Of a DNA stretch of 64,000 nt, positions 32,317 to 40,583 are shown piece by piece (the first letter of the stretch is position 1; each line of letters opens with the position of its first letter). The position numbers and the translations under genes were made by a program. The stretch spans positions 62,001-126,000 of the forward strand of contig NZ_FUYS01000005.1 in assembly GCF_900168055.1 (NCBI RefSeq), written 5' to 3'. The notes under the pieces are model-generated. The model was not told where the DNA came from and made no database searches. It saw nothing but the letters and a program-made list of their open reading frames with translations. This DNA is from Parapedobacter luteus (lineage in GTDB: Bacteria; Bacteroidota; Bacteroidia; Sphingobacteriales; Sphingobacteriaceae).

Positions 32317-35300
32317 TTACAAACTGAACTTGAGCGAAAGGAGAAACTGGCGGGCTGCCGAATGTGCGGCATAGTTGATGCCGCCGGTGGTTGCTGAGCC
32401 CTGCCCCTGCGCCCCGCCGGGCATTACGGCTTCGGGATCGGAGGCCGATGCGGTGAAATTCAGCGGATTTACGGCCGTAAAACCAATACTTGCATTGTTT
32501 ATGCGGCGGAGAAGTGCTCCGGCCTTGAGGTTATACACCAGCCCGATGGTCCGCACCTTGATGAAATCGCTGCGCTCCACGAAGAGCTGCGAGTAATTCA
32601 GCCAATTCATGGACCCGTTCTGCTCGATTTCGGCCGCCGGAACGCCTGCGGTGGAAGCGCCGTAGTTGATGCGGAACTGCTTATCCCAGTTGTGGAGGTA
32701 GCCGCCATGCTGGTAGTCGGCGTTGGCAAACAACGAAAGCTGCCGGTAGCGGAGGTTGAAACCGAAACTTCCCGTGAGGGTGGGTATCGTAGACCCGAGG
32801 AAAGACAGCGGTATGGTCTCGACCATCAACCCGCTTTCGTCAAACACCCCGTAGTTGCCGGAGATGTACCCCACCGGATAGCCTTCGCGCACGACAATCT
32901 GCACCGTACGCGAGGTGAGCCCGTTGATGTTGAACGCCGGGGCACCGCCTGTGCTGGCGACGATGTTGTCTACCGTATTGGCCGACGCACGGACATTGAG
33001 CCCCCACTTTTCGCTGTCGACCACCTGCGCGTTGGCCGCAATTTCAAACCCCTTGTTTTCGATGCGGCCGATGTTGCGCAGCGAGCTGCCTACGCCTGAC
33101 GAGGCGGCGGGTGGTACGTTGAAGAGTGCGTCGCGCGTTTCGTTGTTGAAATAGTTTGCCGAGAGCGAAAGCCGGTCGCGCAAGAAGCCCATATCCAGGC
33201 CAATCTCCAGGGCGTAGGTTTTCTCCGGCCGCAGGTCGGGATTGCCGGGATGGCCAAACGTGGCCGACTGGCCGCCGCCGAAACCGGAGAAGGCGATGGT
33301 GCGCTCATGCGCAAAGGGCGTGGGGAAATTGCCGGAAACGCCGTAGTTGGCCCGTATCTTCACCGTGTTGAGCACCTGTTGGCCCATGGCGGCGAAAAAC
33401 GGTTCGGCACTCAGGATGTAAGACAGCCCCACCTTGGGGTAATACTGGATGCCCACGGACGAACCGAACGCGGAGTTGCCGTCGCCCCGCACACCGAAAT
33501 CAATGAAATAGCGGTTGCGGTAGCCGATGTTTTCCTGCACGAACACCCCGTAGTTGGCCACCTCGGCATAAAACTCGTTGCTGGTACGGGTGGCCGCCTG
33601 GCCGATGGTCTGGGCGCCATCACGGATATCCTGGCCGATGTAGGCCACCTGGCGGTCTTCGGTGCGGAAGAGCTGGCCGCCCACCGTGGTGAGCAACGAA
33701 AAGTCGCCTACCTGCCAGTCATACTGGGCATTGAGGTCAAAGGTGAGCCCCAGGAAGCTGCGCATGAAGTTGGACAGCGACCCCGTGTTGTTCGAGCGGA
33801 TGTGCCGGTTGTAGGCCATGGTCACGGCAGATCGCTCGCGCTGCTGGCGGAAGTCTACGCCGGCCGTGCCCTTGAGCACGATGCCCGATGGGGAGCGGTA
33901 GCTGACCGACTGCGAGGTCTGGAAACGATTGACCATGGAGCGGTTGTCTTGCAGCCGCTCGGCCGAGTCGACGAATGACTTATACACTGCAAAATCGGCA
34001 TCGGACAGCTCGTCCAGCACGGGATTGAAACCCGGTCCGATGATTTTTGAAGCGCCGTCTTCTACAAACCAAAGCCCCGAGTACCCGCCCGAGTTGCCGT
34101 TGCGCACGCGCGACAGCCCCTGGTTGCTGTAAGAAAACGAACTCTCGTAGGTAAGCCCCTCCAGCAACTGGGCATTCATGCCCAGGCGGAAGTTGAATTT
34201 GCGCTGGTGGTTCTGATCGTGGATGAGCACCCCGTTGGCGTCGCTGAATGAACCGGCCAGGCTGTATCCGAAGCCCGCCGTGCTACCGTTGAGCCCGAGG
34301 GTATAGCGGTTGTAGAAGCTGTTTTGGTAGAGTACGTCTTTGGTGCGATCGAAATAATGGAAATCGGCCGTGGGGGTCTCCACGCCCATATCCGCCCCAA
34401 CGGAGAAGGAGGCCCTGCCGGTGCCGTTTTTCTTGGTGAAAATCTGCAGTACGCCGTTTGCAGCGTCAGAACCGTACAGTGTGGTGGCGGCACCGCCGTT
34501 GATAAATTCGATACGCTCGATGTTTTCCACCGGCAGGTCGGACAGCGCGCTGGTAGAAGCTCCCTGCGAGATACCGCCAGAGAGGTTCATGCCCAGCGTG
34601 GGGGCGGTGTTGAGGTTGTCTACACGTACGCCATCCACGTAGATGATGGGCGTGGAGTTGGCAAATGCCGAGTTGAACCCACGGGTCTGGATGATGGATG
34701 TAGCGCCGCTCTGGCCGCCCGACAGCTTGATCATCGCATTGGGCAGCTGGCTTTGCAGCAGCTGGTCGATACGGGTGGCGGGCACATCCCGGATCTGGCG
34801 TTCGCTGACCACGGCGGCATTGGTAGAAAGGCGCCGCTTGGAGACGCTCAGTCCCTGCCCGGTGACGACGACCTCTTCCAGCCCAAGCAGGTCGGCCTCC
34901 AGCTGTACGTGCAGCGGCTGCTGGCGATCGCCTTCGACGGGCACTTCTTGGCTGCGGTACCCCACATGGCTAAACAGCAGCACCGGCTGCCGCTCACCCG
35001 CGGGCAAGGCAATGGAAAACACGCCGTTGGCATCGGTCTGCGCGGTCGCGGAGCTGCCCTTGGCTTTCACCGTAATGCCGGGAAGGGTGCGCCCGGTGTG
35101 CTTGTCGGTGACCTGCCCCCGTACGGGGCCCGGCTGCTGGGCTTCACCGCCGGGGCCTGCGGCCGCAGCTGCGGCCGGCTCGATAAGCACATACCTCGCA
35201 GACACCTGCCTGAACGATACGTTGCGCGGCCCGGTAATCATCGCCAGCACGTCGGCCACGCTGAGGTTGTTTGCCTGCACGGAGATTTTTTCGTCGCCGT

Positions 35301-35523
35301 CCAGCACGTCGCTGCTGTAGCCGATGATGAAGGGCGTTTTCTGTTCGATAAGCGATATGACTTCGTTTAAAGCCTTTTGCTTTACATGGATGGACAAGGT
35401 CACCTCGTTGAGCGTCTGCCCCGTAAGTGGGTTGGCCAGCAGCACCGCGGAGGACACCAACACCATGGCAAGTGTAAGTTTCATCCTGAATAAAATATTG
35501 GTATAACTTAAAGTTTTTTGCAT
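32317..35523 (-). CDS. SusC-like TonB-dependent transporter with STN domain (PUL 3)
   Basis: A 1068-residue transporter. The signal (FRMKLTLAMVLVSSAVLLANPLTG) is followed by an STN domain (about 35-110), a CarboxypepD_reg-like domain (about 132-210, VRGQVTDKHTGRTLPGITVKAKG), and a plug opening EEVVVTGQGLSVSKRRLSTNAAVV with IIYVDGVRVDN and GGAATTLYGSDAANGVLQIFTKK. The plug differs from classic SusC in lacking the GYGTQKK box; it is of the kind found with divergent SusD partners. The STN domain fits regulation by the adjacent FecR and sigma pair. The barrel ends LLSLKFSL. Confidence 0.92.
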   Translation of the reverse strand: MQKTLSYTNILFRMKLTLAMVLVSSAVLLANPLTGQTLNEVTLSIHVKQKALNEVISLIEQKTPFIIGYSSDVLDGDEKISVQANNLSVADVLAMITGPRNVSFRQVSARYVLIEPAAAAAAGPGGEAQQPGPVRGQVTDKHTGRTLPGITVKAKGSSATAQTDANGVFSIALPAGERQPVLLFSHVGYRSQEVPVEGDRQQPLHVQLEADLLGLEEVVVTGQGLSVSKRRLSTNAAVVSERQIRDVPATRIDQLLQSQLPNAMIKLSGGQSGATSIIQTRGFNSAFANSTPIIYVDGVRVDNLNTAPTLGMNLSGGISQGASTSALSDLPVENIERIEFINGGAATTLYGSDAANGVLQIFTKKNGTGRASFSVGADMGVETPTADFHYFDRTKDVLYQNSFYNRYTLGLNGSTAGFGYSLAGSFSDANGVLIHDQNHQRKFNFRLGMNAQLLEGLTYESSFSYSNQGLSRVRNGNSGGYSGLWFVEDGASKIIGPGFNPVLDELSDADFAVYKSFVDSAERLQDNRSMVNRFQTSQSVSYRSPSGIVLKGTAGVDFRQQRERSAVTMAYNRHIRSNNTGSLSNFMRSFLGLTFDLNAQYDWQVGDFSLLTTVGGQLFRTEDRQVAYIGQDIRDGAQTIGQAATRTSNEFYAEVANYGVFVQENIGYRNRYFIDFGVRGDGNSAFGSSVGIQYYPKVGLSYILSAEPFFAAMGQQVLNTVKIRANYGVSGNFPTPFAHERTIAFSGFGGGQSATFGHPGNPDLRPEKTYALEIGLDMGFLRDRLSLSANYFNNETRDALFNVPPAASSGVGSSLRNIGRIENKGFEIAANAQVVDSEKWGLNVRASANTVDNIVASTGGAPAFNINGLTSRTVQIVVREGYPVGYISGNYGVFDESGLMVETIPLSFLGSTIPTLTGSFGFNLRYRQLSLFANADYQHGGYLHNWDKQFRINYGASTAGVPAAEIEQNGSMNWLNYSQLFVERSDFIKVRTIGLVYNLKAGALLRRINNASIGFTAVNPLNFTASASDPEAVMPGGAQGQGSATTGGINYAAHSAARQFLLSLKFSL

Positions 35524-35610
35524 TTTTGATTGTCTTTAGTGGATTCGCAATTTCATTAAAGTACATCTTCGAAAGATTCCGGGCGAGCGGCACTTCGCCC
35601 GGTTTTTTTT
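35500..35610 (+). ncRNA. Candidate antisense RNA to the PUL 3 susC leader, with promoter
   Basis: This is the best of the three candidates. On the strand opposite susC, TTGG, a 19-bp spacer and CATTTTTG (35521-35528) form a near-consensus promoter over the susC start codon. The hairpin CCGGGCGA/TCGCCCGG (35579-35586 with 35595-35602) is followed by eight T (35603-35610), a standard intrinsic terminator in this direction only. The RNA would run from about 35535 to 35610, roughly 75 nt, covering the susC leader and the fecR stop codon. No protein gene on this strand could use that terminator. Confidence 0.55.
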
Positions 35611-36583
35611 AGTTGGATTGTATCAGCAATTTACCTCCTTTCTCTTCAAAATTTGCATGGGTCATCTCGGCAAGCACGTCCATGATTTCCCGTAGATCTT
35701 CGTTGGCGAAATGTATCGTATACCGTGTATCATCGGTCAACCGCGGGTCGATGACGAGCGTGCGGTTGAAATGCCGGGCCAGCTTGTGGCCCAACTCAGG
35801 TAGGGTGAGCCTGTTGATATCGAGCTCGCCCGTTTGCCAGGCGCTGATGAGGCGGCTGTCTTCGGTCCGGATGGCTACCGAACCGTCGTCTTTCCGGAAG
35901 GTAAGGGTCTGGTTTTTGGAGATGCCCCCGGACAACAGCGAATCGGGTTTGCCGGCCGTGGCTTTCGACACCTCGACAAGCCCGCTTACCACGGCGACCT
36001 TCACTGTTTGATCTTCGGCATACCCCTCTACATTGAAGGACGTGCCCAGCACCCGCGTGGTAAGCATGCCTGACCGCACAGAAAAGGGGCTTTCCGGCAT
36101 CCTGGCGACATCGAAGAATGCCTCGCCGGTAAGCGCCACATGCCGATGGCCGGCGTTGAAGTCTTGGGGCACTTCGAGCTGGCTGTGTACATTGAGCATC
36201 ACCACGGTGCCGTCCGGCAGCGCGATCCGTTTGCGGTGTTCGGCACTGCTGAAAAGGCGCACGGCGGCGCTATGCTTGCCCTGCGGCTCGTGGCCACTCC
36301 GCAACAGCAGCGCGCCACCCCACAATACGGCAACCAGCAGCGATGCGGCAACCGCCCACCAGCGGTAGCGCCGGAAAACACCCGGCCGCGCAGGTAGCGT
36401 AGTCATCCCGCCTCCCTTGGCGCGCGGCCCCTCCGCCTCTTCTGCCTGCTGCGCCGCGGCCTGATCGACAAAAAGGTGGTACCAGGCATCCACCGCCCGG
36501 CGCTCGGCATCGCTGGCCTCGCCGGCTACGTAGCGCCGCAGCAGATCCCGGATCTGCTGGTCGTTTGGTTTGTTGTCTTCCAT
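35609..36583 (-). CDS. FecR-family anti-sigma factor (PUL 3)
   Basis: A 324-residue single-pass regulator. The N-terminal cytoplasmic part (IRDLLRRYVAGEASDAERRAVDAWYHLFV) precedes a membrane helix (about 72-92, YRWWAVAASLLVAVLWGGALLL). The periplasmic FecR domain (KRIALPDGTVVMLNVHSQLEVPQDF ... HVALTGEAFFDVARM ... RVLGTSFNVEGYAE) and the C-terminal part (LTLPELGHKLARHFNRTLVID) are complete. Its stop codon lies inside the T-run of the opposite-strand terminator. It is 35 bp downstream of the sigma gene. Confidence 0.93.
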   Translation of the reverse strand: MEDNKPNDQQIRDLLRRYVAGEASDAERRAVDAWYHLFVDQAAAQQAEEAEGPRAKGGGMTTLPARPGVFRRYRWWAVAASLLVAVLWGGALLLRSGHEPQGKHSAAVRLFSSAEHRKRIALPDGTVVMLNVHSQLEVPQDFNAGHRHVALTGEAFFDVARMPESPFSVRSGMLTTRVLGTSFNVEGYAEDQTVKVAVVSGLVEVSKATAGKPDSLLSGGISKNQTLTFRKDDGSVAIRTEDSRLISAWQTGELDINRLTLPELGHKLARHFNRTLVIDPRLTDDTRYTIHFANEDLREIMDVLAEMTHANFEEKGGKLLIQSN

Positions 36584-36618
36584 CGCCCTCTATATCTCGC
36601 AAGCGGGCGGGAAGTACT

Positions 36619-37245
36619 TTAAAGCAAGGTTAAACAATCGTTAAATAACTGGATAGCAAACCGGAGGAGGATCACGGCGGCCAAAACGCCCTCCTTATAC
36701 CGGCGGATGGCGCTGCGCAGCTGGTACAGCGCGGCCGAAATGTTGTTCTTTATCGTCTGCTCGGAAAGCATGAGCTGGCGGGCGATTTCTTTGATGGAAA
36801 GGTTTTCTTCACGGCTCAGCTGGTAGGCTTGCCGCAGCCGGTTGGGCATCTGTGCAATTTCATGGCCGATGATAGCCTGCAACTCGGCGACCAGGTAATC
36901 CGTATCGACCTGCTCATGCGCCGCAATATCGAGGATCTCGCCGAGCATATCGCCATAGGGAATTTCAGATCTGCGCTTGGCATAGCAGTCAATGACGGTA
37001 TATTTGGCAGCGGTATAAAGGTAACCCGCCAGGCTGCCCGAAGGGTCGGGGCCCACCTGATGCCTGTTTTGCCATAAGGAGAGAAAAATGTCCTGCACGT
37101 GGTCTTCGGCCTCCTGGCCGCTCCCCACCCGCTTGCGTATATAACCTACCAGCGCTGCGCGGTATTTTCCCATCAGCCGGCTGAATGCCTGATGATCGTC
37201 TTGCCGAATCAACGCCAGCAAATCGGCGTCTGTATGTCGCTCCAT
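36619..37245 (-). CDS. ECF RNA polymerase sigma factor (PUL 3)
   Basis: A 208-residue ECF sigma factor. Region 2 (QAFSRLMGKYRAALVGYIRKRVGSGQEAEDHVQDIFLSLWQNR) and region 4 (QMPNRLRQAYQLSREENLSIKEIARQLMLSEQTIKNNISAALYQL) are intact, with a hydrophobic C-terminal tail (GVLAAVILLRFAIQLF) of the kind seen in many Bacteroidota ECF factors. ATG 37245 gives MERHTDADLLALIRQDD, the usual family start; 27 open codons upstream are leader. It is the first gene of PUL 3. Confidence 0.92.
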   Translation of the reverse strand: MERHTDADLLALIRQDDHQAFSRLMGKYRAALVGYIRKRVGSGQEAEDHVQDIFLSLWQNRHQVGPDPSGSLAGYLYTAAKYTVIDCYAKRRSEIPYGDMLGEILDIAAHEQVDTDYLVAELQAIIGHEIAQMPNRLRQAYQLSREENLSIKEIARQLMLSEQTIKNNISAALYQLRSAIRRYKEGVLAAVILLRFAIQLFNDCLTLL

Positions 37246-37320
37246 TACACCGGGCAAGGATACAGCAGCAACATCAAGCCGGCATTGACCTAAGATTAGC
37301 TTATTGTGAAGTTTTATACT

Positions 37321-37373
37321 GCCCACGTCAGGCGGCGACCGCCTGCGACGGCCCGTCCTCGCCGGCCGTGGGC
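37321..37373 (-). repeat. Nested inverted repeat downstream of the DJ-1-like gene
   Basis: GCCCACG and CGTGGGC (7 bp) enclose AGGCGG-CGA-CCGCCT and a further GC-rich part, 11 bp after the DJ-1-like stop. No T-run follows on either strand. It may act as a terminator-like or RNA-stabilising structure between two operons. Confidence 0.45.
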
Positions 37374-37383
37374 AGGCAAGGCA

Positions 37384-38085
37384 CTAACCGCAAAAGAGCT
37401 GCTCCACTTCAACACGTCCCATCAGTTCCTGCGCGGCCATAGCCGCCGATGCCGGATTCTGACCGGTGATGAAAATGCCGTCTGCCTCTACATGCGGCGT
37501 AAAGGGGATAATCGCGTGGGTAAACTGGGCACCGGAAGCTTTCAGCCGATCCGTGAGGCTAAACGGTATGTGGCGGTGCCGCTTCAACAGCGCTTCCTCG
37601 GTATCGGTAAAGGCGGTGATGCGCAGTCCGCTCAAGGCGTCCGGGCGAAGTTTGGCCAATGCAAACGTCGCGGCCACCCCGTGGCCCACCATCGCGACGG
37701 GGGTATTGTTTAGCAGACAGCTATACAGGATCTTACCCAGCCGGGCATCGTCTGCCATATCCCATAGGGCTCCGTGCCCGTCAGCGATATAGACCGCATC
37801 GTAAACCAACGAACCGACTTCGTCCAGGCTCCAGGTGTTTCCAAACTCCATCTTGGCCATCAAGTCGTCGTGATAGGTGGTTATACCCTCCGTTGTATAG
37901 TCGCTTTCTTCGCTTAATGGATCTACCGGCGGCTTACCCCCTTTGGGACTAGCAACCGTCACCTCAAACCCAGCCTTAATAAATTCGTAATAGGCATCGG
38001 CAAATGTGCTCAGCCATACGCCGGTCTGGTTTGTTCCGTCCGCCAGATCGGCGTGGGATGTCAGGATCATCAATAGCTTCTTCAT
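37384..38085 (-). CDS. DJ-1/PfpI-family protein lacking the nucleophile Cys
   Basis: A 233-residue member of the DJ-1/PfpI (Hsp31-like) superfamily. The N-terminus KKLLMILTSHADLADGTNQTGVWLSTFADAYYEF, the VTVASPKGG strand and the YIADGHGALWDMADD loop are typical of the glyoxalase/chaperone branch. The nucleophile elbow, normally A-x-x-C-H-G, reads VAMVGHGVAA with Gly134 in place of Cys; the codon is GGC, one base from TGC. Catalysis by the usual mechanism is therefore unlikely. ATG 38085 is chosen because the 52 upstream codons have no family match. It stands alone between two operons. Confidence 0.85.
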   Translation of the reverse strand: MKKLLMILTSHADLADGTNQTGVWLSTFADAYYEFIKAGFEVTVASPKGGKPPVDPLSEESDYTTEGITTYHDDLMAKMEFGNTWSLDEVGSLVYDAVYIADGHGALWDMADDARLGKILYSCLLNNTPVAMVGHGVAATFALAKLRPDALSGLRITAFTDTEEALLKRHRHIPFSLTDRLKASGAQFTHAIIPFTPHVEADGIFITGQNPASAAMAAQELMGRVEVEQLFCG

Positions 38086-38180
38086 ATGCCTTTTTAACGA
38101 CAAAACGGGTGCAGTGTTTTGGCAAAGGCAAAAGTTTTGGCGTTTTTTAACAATTCGATGAAGAAACGCTAACAGTGCCG

Positions 38181-38225
38181 AAAAAATGGCAGGAACCGAC
38201 CGCCAGTTTTTCGGTTGGCCTGCCA
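38181..38225 (-). terminator. Intrinsic terminator of the epimerase/ligase operon
   Basis: TGGCAGG and CCTGCCA (with inner ACCGA/TCGGT pairing) form a long stem followed, in the minus direction, by six T. It begins 31 bp after the epimerase stop. Confidence 0.75.
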
Positions 38226-38256
38226 AATGATACGTGGTCAATCTCCTCCTGCGTGT

Positions 38257-39354
38257 TTACACAATCACCTGTTCCAGACCCTTCAGGTATTGCTCATCCA
38301 CCGAAGCACCAATACCTGCTGCGTCTGGCAAAGTCATCAGATAGCGGTCATAGGTTGCTCCCCCGATAACCGGATCTTCCAATAAGCCGAGGAGCGCACT
38401 GTCGAGATCAAAAAAGTGTATGCCGGAGCAAGCGTAAGCCAGATGCAGATTGGCTGTCACCGCCAGCCGGCTCTCGAGCATGCCACCGATCATGCAGGCT
38501 ATTCGTTCTTGCTGGCAAACCTGATGTATCTTTAGCGCTTCGTGGATGCCGCCCGATTTCGCTAGCTTGATGTTGATGTAATCGCAGCTTCGGTTTCTGG
38601 CTAATTTTCTAGCGTCGCGGGCTGAATAACAGCTTTCGTCTGCCATGATTGGGATGGATACCGCCTGGCGCAAGGCGTATAACAATTCGTCATCCGAAGT
38701 ATGCAACGGCTGCTCACAAAACTCAACCTCTATTGCCTCCATTGCTTGGAGGGCGAAAATCGCCTGCCGAAATGTCCAGCCTTGGTTTGCATCGATCCGG
38801 ATCGCTATCTTTGGGCCTACTGCCTGCCGGATGGCGGCAATCTTTGCAACGTCCGTGTTGACATCGTTACCAACCTTGACCTTGATCGCCGTGGCACCCT
38901 GCGTAGCATACCGTCTGGCGGTAGCCACCATTGTGGCAAGCGGCCCTATCCCGATGGTTATGTCAGAGACTACTTGCCTTGCTTCACCGCCAAGGTAGCG
39001 GTAGAGTGGAAGCCCTGCATGCTTGGCCACTAAATCGAACAGCGCCATATCAAATGCGCTTTTCACCGTAGGGTTTTTTGCAGTATAGGCATCGAGCTCG
39101 GCAAGCCGCTCGGTAATATCCAGAGCATCCTTGCCCTTCCAAATGCGGGCAAAGGCCTGCGCCACGACGAAACAGGTATCCTGCGTCTCGCCAACAATAG
39201 CCGGAAACGCCGAGCACTCGCCGAAGCCTTCCATCCCCGTATCAGTAGCGATACGCACAAGTAGGTTTTGCGCATGATTCATCGTGCCGGTGGCTATGGT
39301 GAATGGTTCCATGCGGATGCTGAAGCGGTAGATCGTGATCGTGGTAATGTTCAT
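38257..39354 (-). CDS. Dipeptide epimerase (L-Ala-D/L-Glu epimerase type)
   Basis: Enolase-superfamily enzyme of 365 residues that inverts the alpha-carbon of the second residue in a dipeptide, classically L-Ala-D-Glu from peptidoglycan. The N-terminal capping domain (about 1-125) has the TMNHAQNLLVRI strand. In the barrel, Lys158-x-Lys160 (AIKVKVG), metal ligands Asp188 (IRIDANQGW), Glu214 (EFCEQPL) and Asp239 (IMADESC), and the second base Lys263 (INIKLAKSGG) follow the spacing known for the Bacillus enzyme. It sits 32 bp behind a D-Ala-D-Ala-ligase-like gene and shares a locus with peptidases, supporting a role in salvage of D-Glu-containing peptides. Substrate range within the family varies. 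Confidence 0.9.
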   Translation of the reverse strand: MNITTITIYRFSIRMEPFTIATGTMNHAQNLLVRIATDTGMEGFGECSAFPAIVGETQDTCFVVAQAFARIWKGKDALDITERLAELDAYTAKNPTVKSAFDMALFDLVAKHAGLPLYRYLGGEARQVVSDITIGIGPLATMVATARRYATQGATAIKVKVGNDVNTDVAKIAAIRQAVGPKIAIRIDANQGWTFRQAIFALQAMEAIEVEFCEQPLHTSDDELLYALRQAVSIPIMADESCYSARDARKLARNRSCDYINIKLAKSGGIHEALKIHQVCQQERIACMIGGMLESRLAVTANLHLAYACSGIHFFDLDSALLGLLEDPVIGGATYDRYLMTLPDAAGIGASVDEQYLKGLEQVIV

Positions 39355-39386
39355 GGCCGTAAATCGTATAGTAGATTATTAAATAT

Positions 39387-40409
39387 TTAAACGGTGATTT
39401 TTGGAACGAGGCGATAGGCCTCATCGATCAGCTGGCTGAAAAAGGCAGACACGTCAAATCCGGCAGCACGTAGCTGCTTAGGGATAAAGCTACTGTCCGT
39501 CTGCCCCGGTATCGTGTTGATTTCCAAAAAGAAAAATCTTCCGGAAACGCGCTCCTGAATGAAATCAATCCGTACGACTCCATGGCAGTCTAGCGCACGG
39601 AACACAGCAGAAACCAGTGTACGGAGCTCATCCAGCGCGGGCCCCGCAATCCGGCCCGGCGTAATGTCTACGGGACTACTAGACCCATATTTGGCATCGA
39701 AATCGAAAAACTCCCGCTCGGAAATCACTTCGCTGGGCGGCAGTACCTCTACCGCGCCATCGCGCAGAAAGGCGCCTACTGAGTACTCCGTGCCTTCGAT
39801 ATATTCCTCGACTATAATCTGCCCCGAATAGTCTACATCAAATGCGGTATCGAGTGCCGCCCAAGCCTCCTCCTCGTTGGCTGCCTTGGCCGTGCCGATG
39901 CTGCTGCCACCGGTGTTGGGCTTGATAAATACCGGATAGCGCAGTCCTGCGCCGCGGAGCTCCTCCAAGGCGCTCGATCCGGCATTAATAATCACTGATC
40001 TGGCGATATGGAGCCCAGGAAGGTGCGAGACCGCAGCTTTGGTAAAGAACTTATTCATCGTAAGTGCGGCAGCCTGTTGCCTGCACGAGGTATAGGGAAT
40101 TCCGGTTAGTTCGAGGTATCCCTGTATGCACCCGTTTTCGCCCGGCACACCGTGTATACAAATAAAGGCCACATCGAAATGAACGATCCCTTGGGGTAGT
40201 GCCAACGAAAAGTCATGCCGGTTTATGGCATGGCGCACCCCACCCTCGCTCTCATAATACCACCCCTCCGGAACGATGTAAATCAGGTATACCTCGAAGC
40301 GCTTGCGATCAAGCTTCTCGGCTACGTTGAGCGCGCTTTTGAAGGATATTCCGCGCTCTGGCGTGTATCCACCGGTTAATAAAGCTATTTTTTCTTTTTG
40401 CAAATCCAT
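39387..40409 (-). CDS. D-alanine-D-alanine-ligase-like ATP-grasp enzyme
   Basis: A 340-residue ATP-grasp ligase of the Ddl family. Visible motifs are IALLTGGYTPERGISF (N-terminal domain), FICIHGVPGENGCIQGYLELTGIPYT, FIKPNTGGSSIGTAKA (nucleotide loop), VEEYIEGTEYSVG and the metal site FLEINTIPGQT. Compared with housekeeping Ddl proteins, the second motif has GENG rather than GEDG and the following loop reads YTSCRQQAAALTMNK. With a dipeptide epimerase and D-peptide hydrolases around it, it may be a specialised paralogue that remakes or modifies D-amino-acid dipeptides. I cannot exclude that it is the ordinary Ddl. ATG 40409 is preceded by TAACTTTG (complement 40413-40420), which would make the mRNA nearly leaderless. 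Confidence 0.85.
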   Translation of the reverse strand: MDLQKEKIALLTGGYTPERGISFKSALNVAEKLDRKRFEVYLIYIVPEGWYYESEGGVRHAINRHDFSLALPQGIVHFDVAFICIHGVPGENGCIQGYLELTGIPYTSCRQQAAALTMNKFFTKAAVSHLPGLHIARSVIINAGSSALEELRGAGLRYPVFIKPNTGGSSIGTAKAANEEEAWAALDTAFDVDYSGQIIVEEYIEGTEYSVGAFLRDGAVEVLPPSEVISEREFFDFDAKYGSSSPVDITPGRIAGPALDELRTLVSAVFRALDCHGVVRIDFIQERVSGRFFFLEINTIPGQTDSSFIPKQLRAAGFDVSAFFSQLIDEAYRLVPKITV

Positions 40410-40517
40410 GCACAAAGTTACCGGACTGTTCGAGGTTCTCGCTATGCATTGGCTACCCACCTGTAAACATTTTTTATGCAAATAATGGCCACTGCTGGGC
40501 CGCTACGTGGTGGCGCA

Positions 40518-40579
40518 TAATATTGGTTTAGTACCCCGTAACTATTGCATATCACGGCGCTGTGAGTTGCTTATTATTG
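40518..40579 (+). promoter_or_regulatory. Candidate AraC-type operator and promoter of the DUF819 gene
   Basis: TAATATTGGTTTA (40518-40530) followed after 7 bp by GTAA occurs again before the serine hydrolase gene at 42964, with all 13 bases and the GTAA spacing identical. TATTATTG (40572-40579), one mismatch from the -7 consensus, starts exactly 54 bp after the motif start, as at the second site. Confidence 0.5.
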
Positions 40580-40583
40580 CAAC

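Noticed and set aside
34324-35370. A 348-codon plus-strand frame opposite the PUL 3 susC
   Set aside because: Antisense shadow; downstream of the predicted region of any plus-strand promoter and without motifs.
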